A stretch of DNA of 64,000 nucleotides from Promethearchaeota archaeon (lineage in GTDB: Archaea; Asgardarchaeota; Thorarchaeia; Thorarchaeales; Thorarchaeaceae). The stretch covers positions 1 to 64,000 of the forward strand of contig WJMJ01000071.1 in the NCBI GenBank assembly GCA_014728035.1, in the 5' to 3' direction. Both the position numbers and the translations under genes were made by a program. The notes beneath the pieces are model-generated. The model worked only from the letters and a program-made list of their open reading frames with translations. It had not been told where the DNA came from and searched no databases. Shown here in pieces: positions 44,784-52,751 of the stretch (position 1 is the first letter of the stretch; the number at the start of each line of letters is the position of its first letter).

Positions 44784-45575
44784 ATGTATTCAAGGCGCTA
44801 TATGGACATAGCTTCTGACTCTCTCAAAAATCCGGTTGTTGTATTAGGCATGCCTGGTATCGCAAACGTTGGGACTATCGCAGTTAGGACATTGGTCAAA
44901 ATCCTAGATGCGAAACCCGTACTAGATTTTTTCAGTGAAGATTTCCCTCCAAGAATTATTGTAAGAAAAGGTATCACGCACTTTCCAAAGTCCACTATCC
45001 ATCTCTATCGAGCCGCACCAGATGAACCCCATGATATCCTTGTAGTAACTGCAGATTTTCAACCCTCTTCTGCAGCTGGTGTCTTTGAATATGCTGAATT
45101 CTTAGCACAAGAATTTTCTGCATTGAATGTTTCTTCTCTTTATGCTCTTGCTGCCTATGAGGTTAGTTACGAGAGTTTCTTCGATGCATATCCTTCTCCT
45201 CCTAGAGTCTATGTGTCTGCTGGCTCAGAAAAAACCCTCAGACAATTAGAAATGATCAGTGGAACCATCGTGTCTGAAGAATCTGTGATTAATGGAGCAA
45301 ATGGATTCATTCCAGCATGGGTTTCATCTATGTATGATATGGAAGGTGCTTGTTTATTGGGTGAAACTATGAGTGTCATAAAGAGGGACTTTCGAGCATC
45401 AAAGAAACTCCTTGAAATATTTGCTGAATTAGTGAAAGTCAAACTCGATCTCGAATTGCTTGAAGCTGATGTTCAAAAAGTGAAAGAATTCATTGAATGG
45501 GCTAAAAGTGAGATTTCTGAACGAATACCTCAAAAAGAAAGCGATGAAAGTCCACCAGATCGATATATTGGATAA
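44784..45575 (+). CDS. PAC2-family proteasome assembly chaperone-like protein
   Basis: The protein shows the PAC2 pattern: KNPVVVLGMPGIANVGTIAVRTLVKIL near the N-terminus, FPPRIIVRKG, HDILVVTADFQPSS and INGANGFIPAW. PAC2 domains assist 20S proteasome assembly in eukaryotes and are common in archaea with an unproven role. Its ~35-residue charged C-terminal tail (ESDESPPDRYIG) may recruit a partner. The start is at 44784, where ATG follows a repetitive GAAATG-rich stretch. Confidence 0.75.
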   Translation: MYSRRYMDIASDSLKNPVVVLGMPGIANVGTIAVRTLVKILDAKPVLDFFSEDFPPRIIVRKGITHFPKSTIHLYRAAPDEPHDILVVTADFQPSSAAGVFEYAEFLAQEFSALNVSSLYALAAYEVSYESFFDAYPSPPRVYVSAGSEKTLRQLEMISGTIVSEESVINGANGFIPAWVSSMYDMEGACLLGETMSVIKRDFRASKKLLEIFAELVKVKLDLELLEADVQKVKEFIEWAKSEISERIPQKESDESPPDRYIG

Positions 45576-45584
45576 ATGGACAAT

Positions 45585-45776
45585 CTACTCAACCAAGTTC
45601 GGATGTAGAATATCTGTAACCCACGCATTGCTGTCCAAATTGATGTAGAAATAGTGATCTTTGTGTTTGACACGTATAGTGAATGGAAATCTTTTTGCGC
45701 CTTCAACAATATGTGGTGGAACATCAAGAACAGTTCTTACTCCACATACTGGACATTTTGCGTATCTTTTCATCAT
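45585..45776 (-). CDS. small zinc-binding protein
   Basis: A 63-residue protein that starts with a CPVCG zinc-knuckle half and continues as a compact beta structure (PFTIRVKHKDHYFYINLDSNAWVTDI). Only one CxxC is present; histidines in the middle might complete a site. It looks like a stand-alone domain such as those found as adaptor subunits. It converges on the PAC2-like gene with a short gap. The short length keeps confidence moderate. Confidence 0.55.
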   Translation of the reverse strand: MMKRYAKCPVCGVRTVLDVPPHIVEGAKRFPFTIRVKHKDHYFYINLDSNAWVTDILHPNLVE

Positions 45777-45823
45777 TTACTCCCTCAAGAGCATATTGTA
45801 TTGATTGGACCTTGGTTTTTAAG

Positions 45824-46228
45824 TTATTCAGCACGGACTTTGCTTTCCGAACTTACTATAATCATTGAATTTACTGGTTCAGCCAGAGAGTCTGTCACAA
45901 GCTTGATGATCTCCTCCGGTGTTTTTGACACGATCTCTGTATCGTCAGTTGCAACAATTCTCAAGTTCTCATATACCCCTGATTCCACAAGAATTCTGAA
46001 ATCTCTATCTGATATTTTTCCTTTGAGGATAAAGAATTTATCAAAATCTTTGAATTCATCTTTTGGCCCTCTAAGAGTAGCTTTTATTTTTTCAATTCTT
46101 GAATTCTCTATGATTGGTTTGAGCAAATAAGCACGAATAATTCTATTTCCAACTTTTCTTCTGATATCTGTAAAAGTTTCTATTGTTCCGTCTTCTAATT
46201 TTAGTTTCCAAGATATCTTTGAACTCAA
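45824..46228 (-). CDS. hypothetical 134-residue protein
   Basis: Unassigned. It begins as a beta strand-rich domain (ISWKLKLEDGTIETFTDIRRKVGNR), continues with a lysine-rich middle (KKF..KGKISDRDFRILVESGVY), and ends in mixed alpha/beta. It precedes the small zinc-binding gene on the same strand by 47 bases and may share its transcript. No motifs or membrane segments are visible. Confidence 0.55.
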   Translation of the reverse strand: MSSKISWKLKLEDGTIETFTDIRRKVGNRIIRAYLLKPIIENSRIEKIKATLRGPKDEFKDFDKFFILKGKISDRDFRILVESGVYENLRIVATDDTEIVSKTPEEIIKLVTDSLAEPVNSMIIVSSESKVRAE

Positions 46229-46384
46229 TTCAGCACCTTGAGTTTTTTGTTACTATTTTGTAATATAGAGCTATGCTTGTTGTACTGAGAATAGATAGAT
46301 ATTTGACCCGCGGAATATCTTTATTTGGTAGGAAGTAGTCTGTTTCATAGGTATATAGCAAAAGCTTCATGGAGTACAACTATT

Positions 46385-47107
46385 ATGCTACAACCAGTAG
46401 ATTTGGCAATTAGAGAGGTACATATTGGGCTCTGGTTCTTAGTTGTTGGATATTATTTCTACGTCTTCACGTTTCTTCTTATGTTTAGATGGAGAGAATC
46501 AAGAAATCCATTTCAACTAGCTATGGCATTATTCTTTCTATTGTTAGCAATAGGTAGATGTTTCTACTTCGTGGGTGACTTTTATGCTGACCCCAGTTCA
46601 TTGTATAATGATTTGACAAGCGTTTTCGGAATGACACCTTTACTTCCTGATGTGAATCCGTGGTTGGCGGCTGGAGCGTTGTTTCAATGGATGGCTTTAG
46701 CGACTCTTTCTGCTACAGCTGGATTTATGATATTCGGTAAGCGCTGGGCTGAAATCGCTTTTGCAATCCCTGCAATATTAATCGGAATTATTCTTGCAGT
46801 TGTTCCAATGGAACCTCTCGTTAAGGGTATTCTCTCAGGTGGAGCAGGTGCAATTTATGCACTCTTTATCCCGTTGTTGTTTTGGTATCTTGCTTATCAA
46901 TCTGGAGGCATTCTACGAAGATCTAATTTCCTTCTTGGATTAGGGTTTATGGTATTATTTGCTGGTCGCGTTATCCATGCACTTCGACATGCTCTTGCTG
47001 ATGTGATTTTTGGAACATACACAATACCAGGAGTTCTAGCTCCAGGTCTTATTGTAATAGGCCTAATTCTAATTGCTACTGGAAATGAATGGGGCCAAGC
47101 TCAATAG
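46385..47107 (+). CDS. multi-pass membrane protein (about seven helices)
   Basis: The 240-residue protein has about seven hydrophobic segments, with basic or polar loops between them, and no soluble domain. It could be a transporter or a sensor; no family motif is recognised. I chose the ATG at 46385, with GGAG about 11 bases upstream; a TTG at 46325 would add 20 residues without a ribosome-binding site. A hairpin terminator follows the stop. Confidence 0.6.
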   Translation: MLQPVDLAIREVHIGLWFLVVGYYFYVFTFLLMFRWRESRNPFQLAMALFFLLLAIGRCFYFVGDFYADPSSLYNDLTSVFGMTPLLPDVNPWLAAGALFQWMALATLSATAGFMIFGKRWAEIAFAIPAILIGIILAVVPMEPLVKGILSGGAGAIYALFIPLLFWYLAYQSGGILRRSNFLLGLGFMVLFAGRVIHALRHALADVIFGTYTIPGVLAPGLIVIGLILIATGNEWGQAQ

Positions 47108-47129
47108 TCAAAAATATAATTATTAACAA

Positions 47130-47150
47130 GCTCGGGCGAATCGCCTGAGC
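47130..47150. terminator. bidirectional hairpin terminator
   Basis: GCTCGGGCG (47130-47138) and CGCCTGAGC (47142-47150) form a nine-base stem (one G-U pair) with an AAT loop between convergent genes. The T-tract is weak. Confidence 0.55.
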
Positions 47151-47181
47151 CTGTGAATTTCTTGAATGCAGTATTAGAATT

Positions 47182-47796
47182 TTAGTTTCCTATCTCTTTC
47201 CATTCAAGCATTTCCATGTCTTCTAGTGTATTCAATGCTCGTTGTACGTCTTTTACCTCAACACCTAATTGATCTGCAATTGACCTCGTAGTAAGTTTCC
47301 CTTCGCACATCTTTGCGACATCATAGACTTTCTGAGTCATTTGTCCTAATCGAACTAACATTGGCGATACTTTTCCTTTTAACACTGGAACAATTGTTCT
47401 CAGCTCAGATGCTTTACCATGCTTGGTAATCTCGTCTATCCTTGAAACGAAGTCTTCAAACGGTTCCAAGTTGCCATCCCAATCATCCAGAAGATGTCTG
47501 TACATGTCGATAAATGCGTTGTTAACATCGGCTAGAACCGCCATTGCTGCATTCCCATCATCTACTTTATCTACCGTGGCTGCAACAATAACATTTTCTT
47601 TGAGAGATAGACAAATGTCGAAAGCTCCAAAATCAATAACATGTACTCGATTTCCTTCTGCTAATTCTCGTCCAAATTGAATCAGAGCTGTTAGAAATCC
47701 AGCAATAAGATTTGGATCCATGTCTGCTTTTCCATATTTGCGGTCAACTACGCATAGACCGCTTTCTGCTATCAGGATGTAGACCGCTTGAATCAA
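47182..47796 (-). CDS. longin/roadblock-like sensor domain fused to a winged helix
   Basis: Residues 1-~125 alternate strands and helices in a longin- or roadblock-like order (AVYILIAESGLCVVDRKYG; HVIDFGAFDICLSLKENVIVAATVD, with a long helix after it). Residues ~150-204 are a winged helix (LTTRSIADQLGVEVKDVQRALNTLEDMEMLEW). Longin and roadblock folds are partners of small GTPases in eukaryotes and are abundant in Asgard archaea, so this may couple a GTPase signal to DNA. The domain assignment is by pattern only. Confidence 0.55.
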   Translation of the reverse strand: MIQAVYILIAESGLCVVDRKYGKADMDPNLIAGFLTALIQFGRELAEGNRVHVIDFGAFDICLSLKENVIVAATVDKVDDGNAAMAVLADVNNAFIDMYRHLLDDWDGNLEPFEDFVSRIDEITKHGKASELRTIVPVLKGKVSPMLVRLGQMTQKVYDVAKMCEGKLTTRSIADQLGVEVKDVQRALNTLEDMEMLEWKEIGN

Positions 47797-47964
47797 GGGA
47801 TATCTCTCCTAGTAATGACCTGTTGAGTATTACACACTTGGATATATATCAGTTCTCTATGTTAATCATAAAAGGATATTTCGGTGGTAAAATATCAACA
47901 TCCAAATGATAACAATGAAATGTTTTAGTCTTTCTCATTGATAATGGTTTTAACTTGAAGAAAG

Positions 47965-48687
47965 ATGAAAACAGAATTGGTGGTGAATATGGATACTGCA
48001 AAAGATGCAAGAATACTTGTATTGGAAGATGCATTACGACGATTGAATGAGATAGTTGGTAATCGTAAGCTGAAGTTACATATTGAATATAGTAAATTAA
48101 ATAATGAGCTTAAGAATGCTGGTTCTAGACTATATGAAATCAAGTATGCATATACAGACGCTGAAACCTTGGCTGAATCCGAAGCAACAAAAAGCCTTAT
48201 CGAGTCTATCAAAAATTTCTCAGAAATTGTAAAAAGCTCTATTGCTTCTTCTGGATTCAATCCTTCGACTACCAAGGATCAATTGGTCTATGCTGACTTA
48301 CTATATTGTTTTAGAATTGTAGAAGGTTTTCAAACACGACTTCTAGATTTCGATGAAGATCCAGCTTTTGCAGTTGATATTCTTGCAGTGGAGGTCAGTC
48401 AGATGCAAGATGTATCTGGTTCTGATAACCTCTCAGTGTGTAGATGTACGGATGGTAAACGTATCTGGCGCATAGTAACAAATATTCAAAACATCCAGTT
48501 AGAATCCAAACTTGCTTGCGCCGTTCTTCCACCTGTGGATATGTTGGGAGTTGTTAGTGAAGCAATGTTTTTAGGTGCAACACAACTTGATTCTGAAATT
48601 CCATTAGGGCTATTGAAGGATTGCCCCTCACATGCTTTAGATCAAGCTCGAGCTCAGGTTCTAAAGATAACAAAGAGGATGTCTTAA
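47965..48687 (+). CDS. protein with a C-terminal tRNA-binding (OB-fold)-like domain
   Basis: The first ~140 residues are helical. The C-terminal ~95 residues look like the tRNA-binding OB domain of EMAP II, CsaA and MetRS C-termini (VEVSQMQDVSGSDNLSVCRCTDG, WRIVTNIQNIQ, then SEAMFLGATQL). If so it would bind tRNA or a structured RNA. The next gene (MazG-like) starts directly at its stop with a TTG, so the two are coupled. Assignment is moderate. Confidence 0.6.
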   Translation: MKTELVVNMDTAKDARILVLEDALRRLNEIVGNRKLKLHIEYSKLNNELKNAGSRLYEIKYAYTDAETLAESEATKSLIESIKNFSEIVKSSIASSGFNPSTTKDQLVYADLLYCFRIVEGFQTRLLDFDEDPAFAVDILAVEVSQMQDVSGSDNLSVCRCTDGKRIWRIVTNIQNIQLESKLACAVLPPVDMLGVVSEAMFLGATQLDSEIPLGLLKDCPSHALDQARAQVLKITKRMS

Positions 48688-49026
48688 TTGCATATTAGAG
48701 AGATTCAAGAAATAAAGCGTCAATTTGAAAAAGAACGAAAATGGGATAAGTTTGCAGCTTCTCAAATCTTCGTTCATCTGATAGAAGAGTTGGGTGAAAT
48801 TTCCCGTCATATCAGCTTTGAAGAAGGATATAAAGAAGTGGGACTTGGGCATGAAGCACCAAATCATTCTGAATTAACTCGTGAATTTGCTCAAGCCTTC
48901 TTTTTGTTCATGCAACTGGTCAATCATTTCAATGTTGATTTGGAATCTAGTATAATATCCGAACTAGAAATCATGAAAGAAAGATTTCCAGCAGAAGAAT
49001 GGGCAAAATATATGGATGGACGTTAA
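48688..49026 (+). CDS. MazG-like all-alpha NTP pyrophosphohydrolase, divergent
   Basis: The 112-residue all-alpha protein has the first metal motif of MazG/HisE-like pyrophosphohydrolases (HLIEELGEISRHI), while the second, usually ExxD, reads REFAQAFF with Gln replacing Asp. It could therefore be a divergent or weakly active house-cleaning enzyme. The TTG start abuts the preceding stop codon. It overlaps the convergent RAM-domain gene by four bases. Confidence 0.65.
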   Translation: MHIREIQEIKRQFEKERKWDKFAASQIFVHLIEELGEISRHISFEEGYKEVGLGHEAPNHSELTREFAQAFFLFMQLVNHFNVDLESSIISELEIMKERFPAEEWAKYMDGR

Positions 49027-49271
49027 TCCACAGATTTTACAGATTCAATAGCAAATGTAACTACAGCTCTAATTACTCCCTCCATTGAACGAACCGTGGA
49101 ATTTACAAATTCATTGACCTCTTCCGTGTCTTCTCCTTTCAATATCAACAGAATGTCAAATTCTCCAGTAGTCAACCATCCTTCATCTACAATGTTGTAT
49201 TTTGCAAGGTCTTTCAATATTTCCTCATCTGAGCTTGGGGCAACTGACATACTAACAAAAGCAGTTATCAA
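49023..49271 (-). CDS. stand-alone Lrp/AsnC-type ligand-binding (RAM) domain protein
   Basis: An 82-residue alpha/beta protein with the RAM layout: AFVSMSVAPSSDEEILKDLAKYN, then GEFDILLILKGEDTEEVNEFVNSTV and a final strand VIRAVVTFAIESV. It lacks the winged helix and so probably serves as a sensing or subunit-linking module, as found for other archaeal single RAM proteins. Confidence 0.75.
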   Translation of the reverse strand: MITAFVSMSVAPSSDEEILKDLAKYNIVDEGWLTTGEFDILLILKGEDTEEVNEFVNSTVRSMEGVIRAVVTFAIESVKSVD

Positions 49272-49426
49272 ATACTTTCCTCCTTACTGTGCGTAAGCTA
49301 CCAATTATGGACTTAACTTTATGGTGTTTTTGAAAGCGGATACACCATCTTATAGTAACTATACGAATGTGTGGAATTTTAAATGTAATCAAATATGCGG
49401 ATAAATATGAGAAATGAAGGAAATGA

Positions 49427-49870
49427 CTAATCCTTCATTTTTCTCCGTTGTTCAAGTGCTTTTTTCGCCATTTCTTCAAGGTCTTTTGTAGCAGCGAGTA
49501 GACCTAGTGCTTTATTCTGAACGACTTTAATCTGTTTTTCTTGAGCCCATTGTGCCAATCCTGTTACCAGTGGTCCCAGAGCTGTTTTTGCTGCTTCAAC
49601 AGTCCCTACCGCCTTCCCCAACAGTTCCACTCCATGCTTCTTGTCCTTTCCAGCTTCAGCAATCCTTAGCCACACTAGGGCATGAATCATGTATAGTGCA
49701 TCTAGCATGAGTGTAGGTGATTTGGGATTGTCCTGTACTTTTTTCAAAAGTCTTTCCTGTCTTTTCTCAAAAACATCTTTGAATAATGAAAAGGCCTTTT
49801 TGTCGTTACCCTTTTCTAATTCCATAATGCCTTTCTGTAGTTTTTCATCGCTTTCGGACAAAACATTCAC
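49427..49870 (-). CDS. hypothetical helical protein
   Basis: A 147-residue all-helical protein, Lys/Glu-rich at both ends, with TPR-like pairs (LEKGNDKKAFSLFKDVFEKRQE; AETALGPL-like, Ala-rich, near 95). No catalytic motif. It has no close neighbours on its strand. Function unknown. Confidence 0.55.
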   Translation of the reverse strand: MNVLSESDEKLQKGIMELEKGNDKKAFSLFKDVFEKRQERLLKKVQDNPKSPTLMLDALYMIHALVWLRIAEAGKDKKHGVELLGKAVGTVEAAKTALGPLVTGLAQWAQEKQIKVVQNKALGLLAATKDLEEMAKKALEQRRKMKD

Positions 49871-50027
49871 CTTCTAATCGAAATTATATTGTCAGTCGAA
49901 TTTGAAACGGATTCCCTGCTATTATGGCTTTCTGCTCTATCGTGAAAAAAGATGCTATCTCGCAATATTTATTATGAGCATATTCCTTTTGCTGATAAAT
50001 CCTATTGCATAACTAGAGGTTGTCCAA

Positions 50028-51620
50028 TTGACCAAGACCACTTTCTCTTTTAAGGAATTGAAACGCACTAATTATCGCGAAATAAAGGAAATGCAAGATA
50101 GAAAGTTCAGAGCTTTCATTAGGTATCAAGTGTGGCCAAATCATCCATATTACCGTAGACTGTTCAAAGAAAATGATATAGACCCCTACAATATTACCTG
50201 CATTGAAGATTGGGCCAAATATCAAATTCCTCTTGTCAAGAAACACGAATACAAGGATAATCTTACCCAATTTGTCTTGAATCCCTCGCAGGTTGAAGGA
50301 GAAGATCGCGAGCCTGCAAAAATAATTTCAAATCTGATGACTTACTCGAAACAATCTGGCAAGTCTTCTGAACATAAGTTCATTCGTAATAATGGCGTTA
50401 GAGTCAAACTACATCTTGGTGCAGATGGTGCGATGAAAAAGCTAAAGGACCATCTTACTTATCGCTATGCTCCTCTTCAATTCTGGTTGAGTTCAGGAAG
50501 AGCATCAGGTCTTCCATCTCCAGTATTTCTAACTCGGTACGATAATGAAATGCTATTCAAGAATTGTGTAAAAGTAGGTCAGATGGCAGTAGATCCTTGG
50601 GCTGAATCTGGTTGGGAATTATCGAGTATGAATCTCTTTCCTTATGCTCCTCATCTTGGATGGCATGCTGTAAATCTTGGTCTCAAACAAATGTCTAAAT
50701 TCTATATTGCTACTAGTGCTGGCGGAGCAATTCCAAGTGAGAAACTTGTTGAGATTGCTAAGTCCTTCAAAGCTAATGGTTTTGCTGGAATGCCTAGTTA
50801 TCTTCGAAATCGCTTTTTCCGAGCAATGAAGGAATCTGATTATGAGGCACCTGAAAAAGTAGTTGTTCTTCTTGCTGGTGAAAAAATCTACGACCCTGTA
50901 GCACAGGACATAACACAAACGCTTCAGGAGAAGGGTGCAAAAGATGTCAGAATCATTGGAGGTTATGCATCATCTGAAAGTAAGATTTCCTTTGCTGTGC
51001 AGTGTGCATATGATGGTCCCTATCATAATGTTTCACCTCTTATGCTCTCCTTCGAGTTCATTGCAATGAATGATGATGGAACATATGATTTTGTAGATGA
51101 GGATGAGTCGGGTCATGTCACTCTATTTCATCTGGACGGTTCTGGTACCATCTTTGAAGGTTTTCTGCTTGGTGATGTTGCTTCCCGTCATGAGAATGGT
51201 CCATGCCCAATATGTGGTATTGATGGTCCCTTCTTTTGGGATATTGGTCGTCAGAATGATGCTGAAGCACAAATTGACATTATGGGTCTCAGCGAGAAAA
51301 AGATCAAAGGCGCTACTGTAAATCTTACAGCTCTTCGAGAGGATCTACTTGGACTTGGTGAAGTTGAGGAAATTCAAGTTGAGGTTGCAAAGGAGAATAT
51401 GTCTGACCCTTATAGTATGGATGTTCTAAATCTCTATGTTGCACCTAAAGGTCCTGTCACAGCAAACTATGACTCATTGATTCTAGAAATCAAACGGATA
51501 ACAAAGAACTCTACCGAAGTCACTCCTAACGTGTTCATCATTTCTTTCGAGGAACTACTTGAGAAAGCGGGTGGAATGAAATTCATGGAGATTTGTGATG
51601 TGCGTCCAAAACCTGCCTAA
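50028..51620 (+). CDS. PaaK-like adenylate-forming ligase
   Basis: The 530-residue protein resembles phenylacetate-CoA ligase-type AMP-forming enzymes. It shows TSAGGAIPSEKLVEIAKSFKANG, LLAGEKIYDP, IGGYASSES in the place of the A5 motif, and the GLSEKKIKGATVNL segment of the C-terminal domain. The classic phosphate loop SGTTG is replaced (LSSGRASGLPS), so activity is uncertain. A CPICG zinc pair sits near residue 395. It may activate an acid to an acyl-CoA or acyl-AMP. TTG start, with AGAGG upstream. It stands alone. Confidence 0.75.
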   Translation: MTKTTFSFKELKRTNYREIKEMQDRKFRAFIRYQVWPNHPYYRRLFKENDIDPYNITCIEDWAKYQIPLVKKHEYKDNLTQFVLNPSQVEGEDREPAKIISNLMTYSKQSGKSSEHKFIRNNGVRVKLHLGADGAMKKLKDHLTYRYAPLQFWLSSGRASGLPSPVFLTRYDNEMLFKNCVKVGQMAVDPWAESGWELSSMNLFPYAPHLGWHAVNLGLKQMSKFYIATSAGGAIPSEKLVEIAKSFKANGFAGMPSYLRNRFFRAMKESDYEAPEKVVVLLAGEKIYDPVAQDITQTLQEKGAKDVRIIGGYASSESKISFAVQCAYDGPYHNVSPLMLSFEFIAMNDDGTYDFVDEDESGHVTLFHLDGSGTIFEGFLLGDVASRHENGPCPICGIDGPFFWDIGRQNDAEAQIDIMGLSEKKIKGATVNLTALREDLLGLGEVEEIQVEVAKENMSDPYSMDVLNLYVAPKGPVTANYDSLILEIKRITKNSTEVTPNVFIISFEELLEKAGGMKFMEICDVRPKPA

Positions 51621-51691
51621 AGTATCCAAATTATCCTGTTCAATGACGTTATAAGCACGTCTTCTCAAGAAATCTCTGAGGAGGAACCTTA

Positions 51692-52660
51692 ATGGAAATT
51701 GACTCAGGACCTGATCCATTTGCTCCCGATGACGCTCAAGCTAATGCGTATAAGGTTGGAGCAATAGAATCAGTTTCAAGAACATTCAATCTATTCTTCA
51801 GGAAATTTGGAACATACGCACTAGTTGGTCTTGCCTCTGCAATATATGCACTAATTGTAGTCATGACTCTATTAGCAATTCTACCACCCCTCGATTTCGA
51901 GACCCTTAGTGCAATTATCAACGCTCAGGGTGACTTAGTTGCAATATTTACATTACTATGGGAATATCAGGCATCAACGTTAGCTACGTTCTTGCTGATA
52001 CTAGCCATCCTTGCTTTAATTGGTACAATTTATTATACCATAATAGGAGGAGCAGCAACTCAAATTGCTCTTGATAACTATGGTGCACCAAATCGTGGTG
52101 ACTTTCCTTCGTCTATATCTAAGGCAATTGGTCGAGCTCCAGCTCTAATATTGTATCAGCTTTTCATTGTCATCCTAACAGTAGTTTTGCTTCTGCCAGG
52201 GTCTATTGCCATCGCACCCTTATTCGAGTTGGACCCATATAACATTGACATGGCTGCTCTAGAAGCTGCTATGACTGGAGCTCTACTCCTGCTTGTTGGC
52301 ACAGTCATTCTCTTCTATATCACAATTCGATTGATTCCAACAATTGCAGTGATTATGGCTGAAGATGTATCAATTGTAGAAGCATTAAAACGATCATTCA
52401 ATCTGACAAGTGGCAATTTCCTTCATCTACTTGGTGCTAGAATCGTATTAGCTATTACTATAGTTGTATTTAGTTTAGTCATCGAGTTTGCGCTATTCTT
52501 CATTCCAACTGGAATAGTATACGCGATTACGGCACTGATGCTTTCAGCAATTCTTCTCACATCATTTGATTACATCTTCACAGCGGTTATTTACAAGGAT
52601 CTTAAGGCCCGTAAGACTGTTGTTGAAACGAGCGAAGGCTCAAATCAGGAATGGTGGTAA
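51692..52660 (+). CDS. multi-pass membrane protein
   Basis: A 322-residue protein with about six hydrophobic segments (approx. residues 37-65, 90-125, 150-175, 190-225, 245-290) and an acidic N-terminus. The pattern, with paired glycine-rich helices and a SVSRTFNLFFRKFGTYAL start, resembles the YciC/GPDPase-membrane-domain group of uncharacterised proteins. The substrate is unknown. A hairpin terminator follows. Confidence 0.6.
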   Translation: MEIDSGPDPFAPDDAQANAYKVGAIESVSRTFNLFFRKFGTYALVGLASAIYALIVVMTLLAILPPLDFETLSAIINAQGDLVAIFTLLWEYQASTLATFLLILAILALIGTIYYTIIGGAATQIALDNYGAPNRGDFPSSISKAIGRAPALILYQLFIVILTVVLLLPGSIAIAPLFELDPYNIDMAALEAAMTGALLLLVGTVILFYITIRLIPTIAVIMAEDVSIVEALKRSFNLTSGNFLHLLGARIVLAITIVVFSLVIEFALFFIPTGIVYAITALMLSAILLTSFDYIFTAVIYKDLKARKTVVETSEGSNQEWW

Positions 52661-52666
52661 AATGAA

Positions 52667-52700
52667 AGGAGGCCATTGCCTCCTCTACTTTCTTTATAAT
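52667..52700 (+). terminator. hairpin terminator after the membrane protein gene
   Basis: AGGAGGC (52667-52673) and GCCTCCT (52678-52684) form a seven-base stem with a CATT loop, followed by CTACTTTCTTTATAAT. Confidence 0.65.
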
Positions 52701-52719
52701 ACAAAAATAGTAGGACCCC

Positions 52720-52738
52720 GAGAGAGTTATTCTCTCTC
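52720..52738 (-). terminator. hairpin terminator after the cDPGS-like gene (minus strand)
   Basis: GAGAGAG (52720-52726) and CTCTCTC (52732-52738) form a seven-base stem with a five-base loop just beyond the stop of the minus-strand gene. Confidence 0.6.
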
Positions 52739-52751
52739 AGGTATGTTTTGA

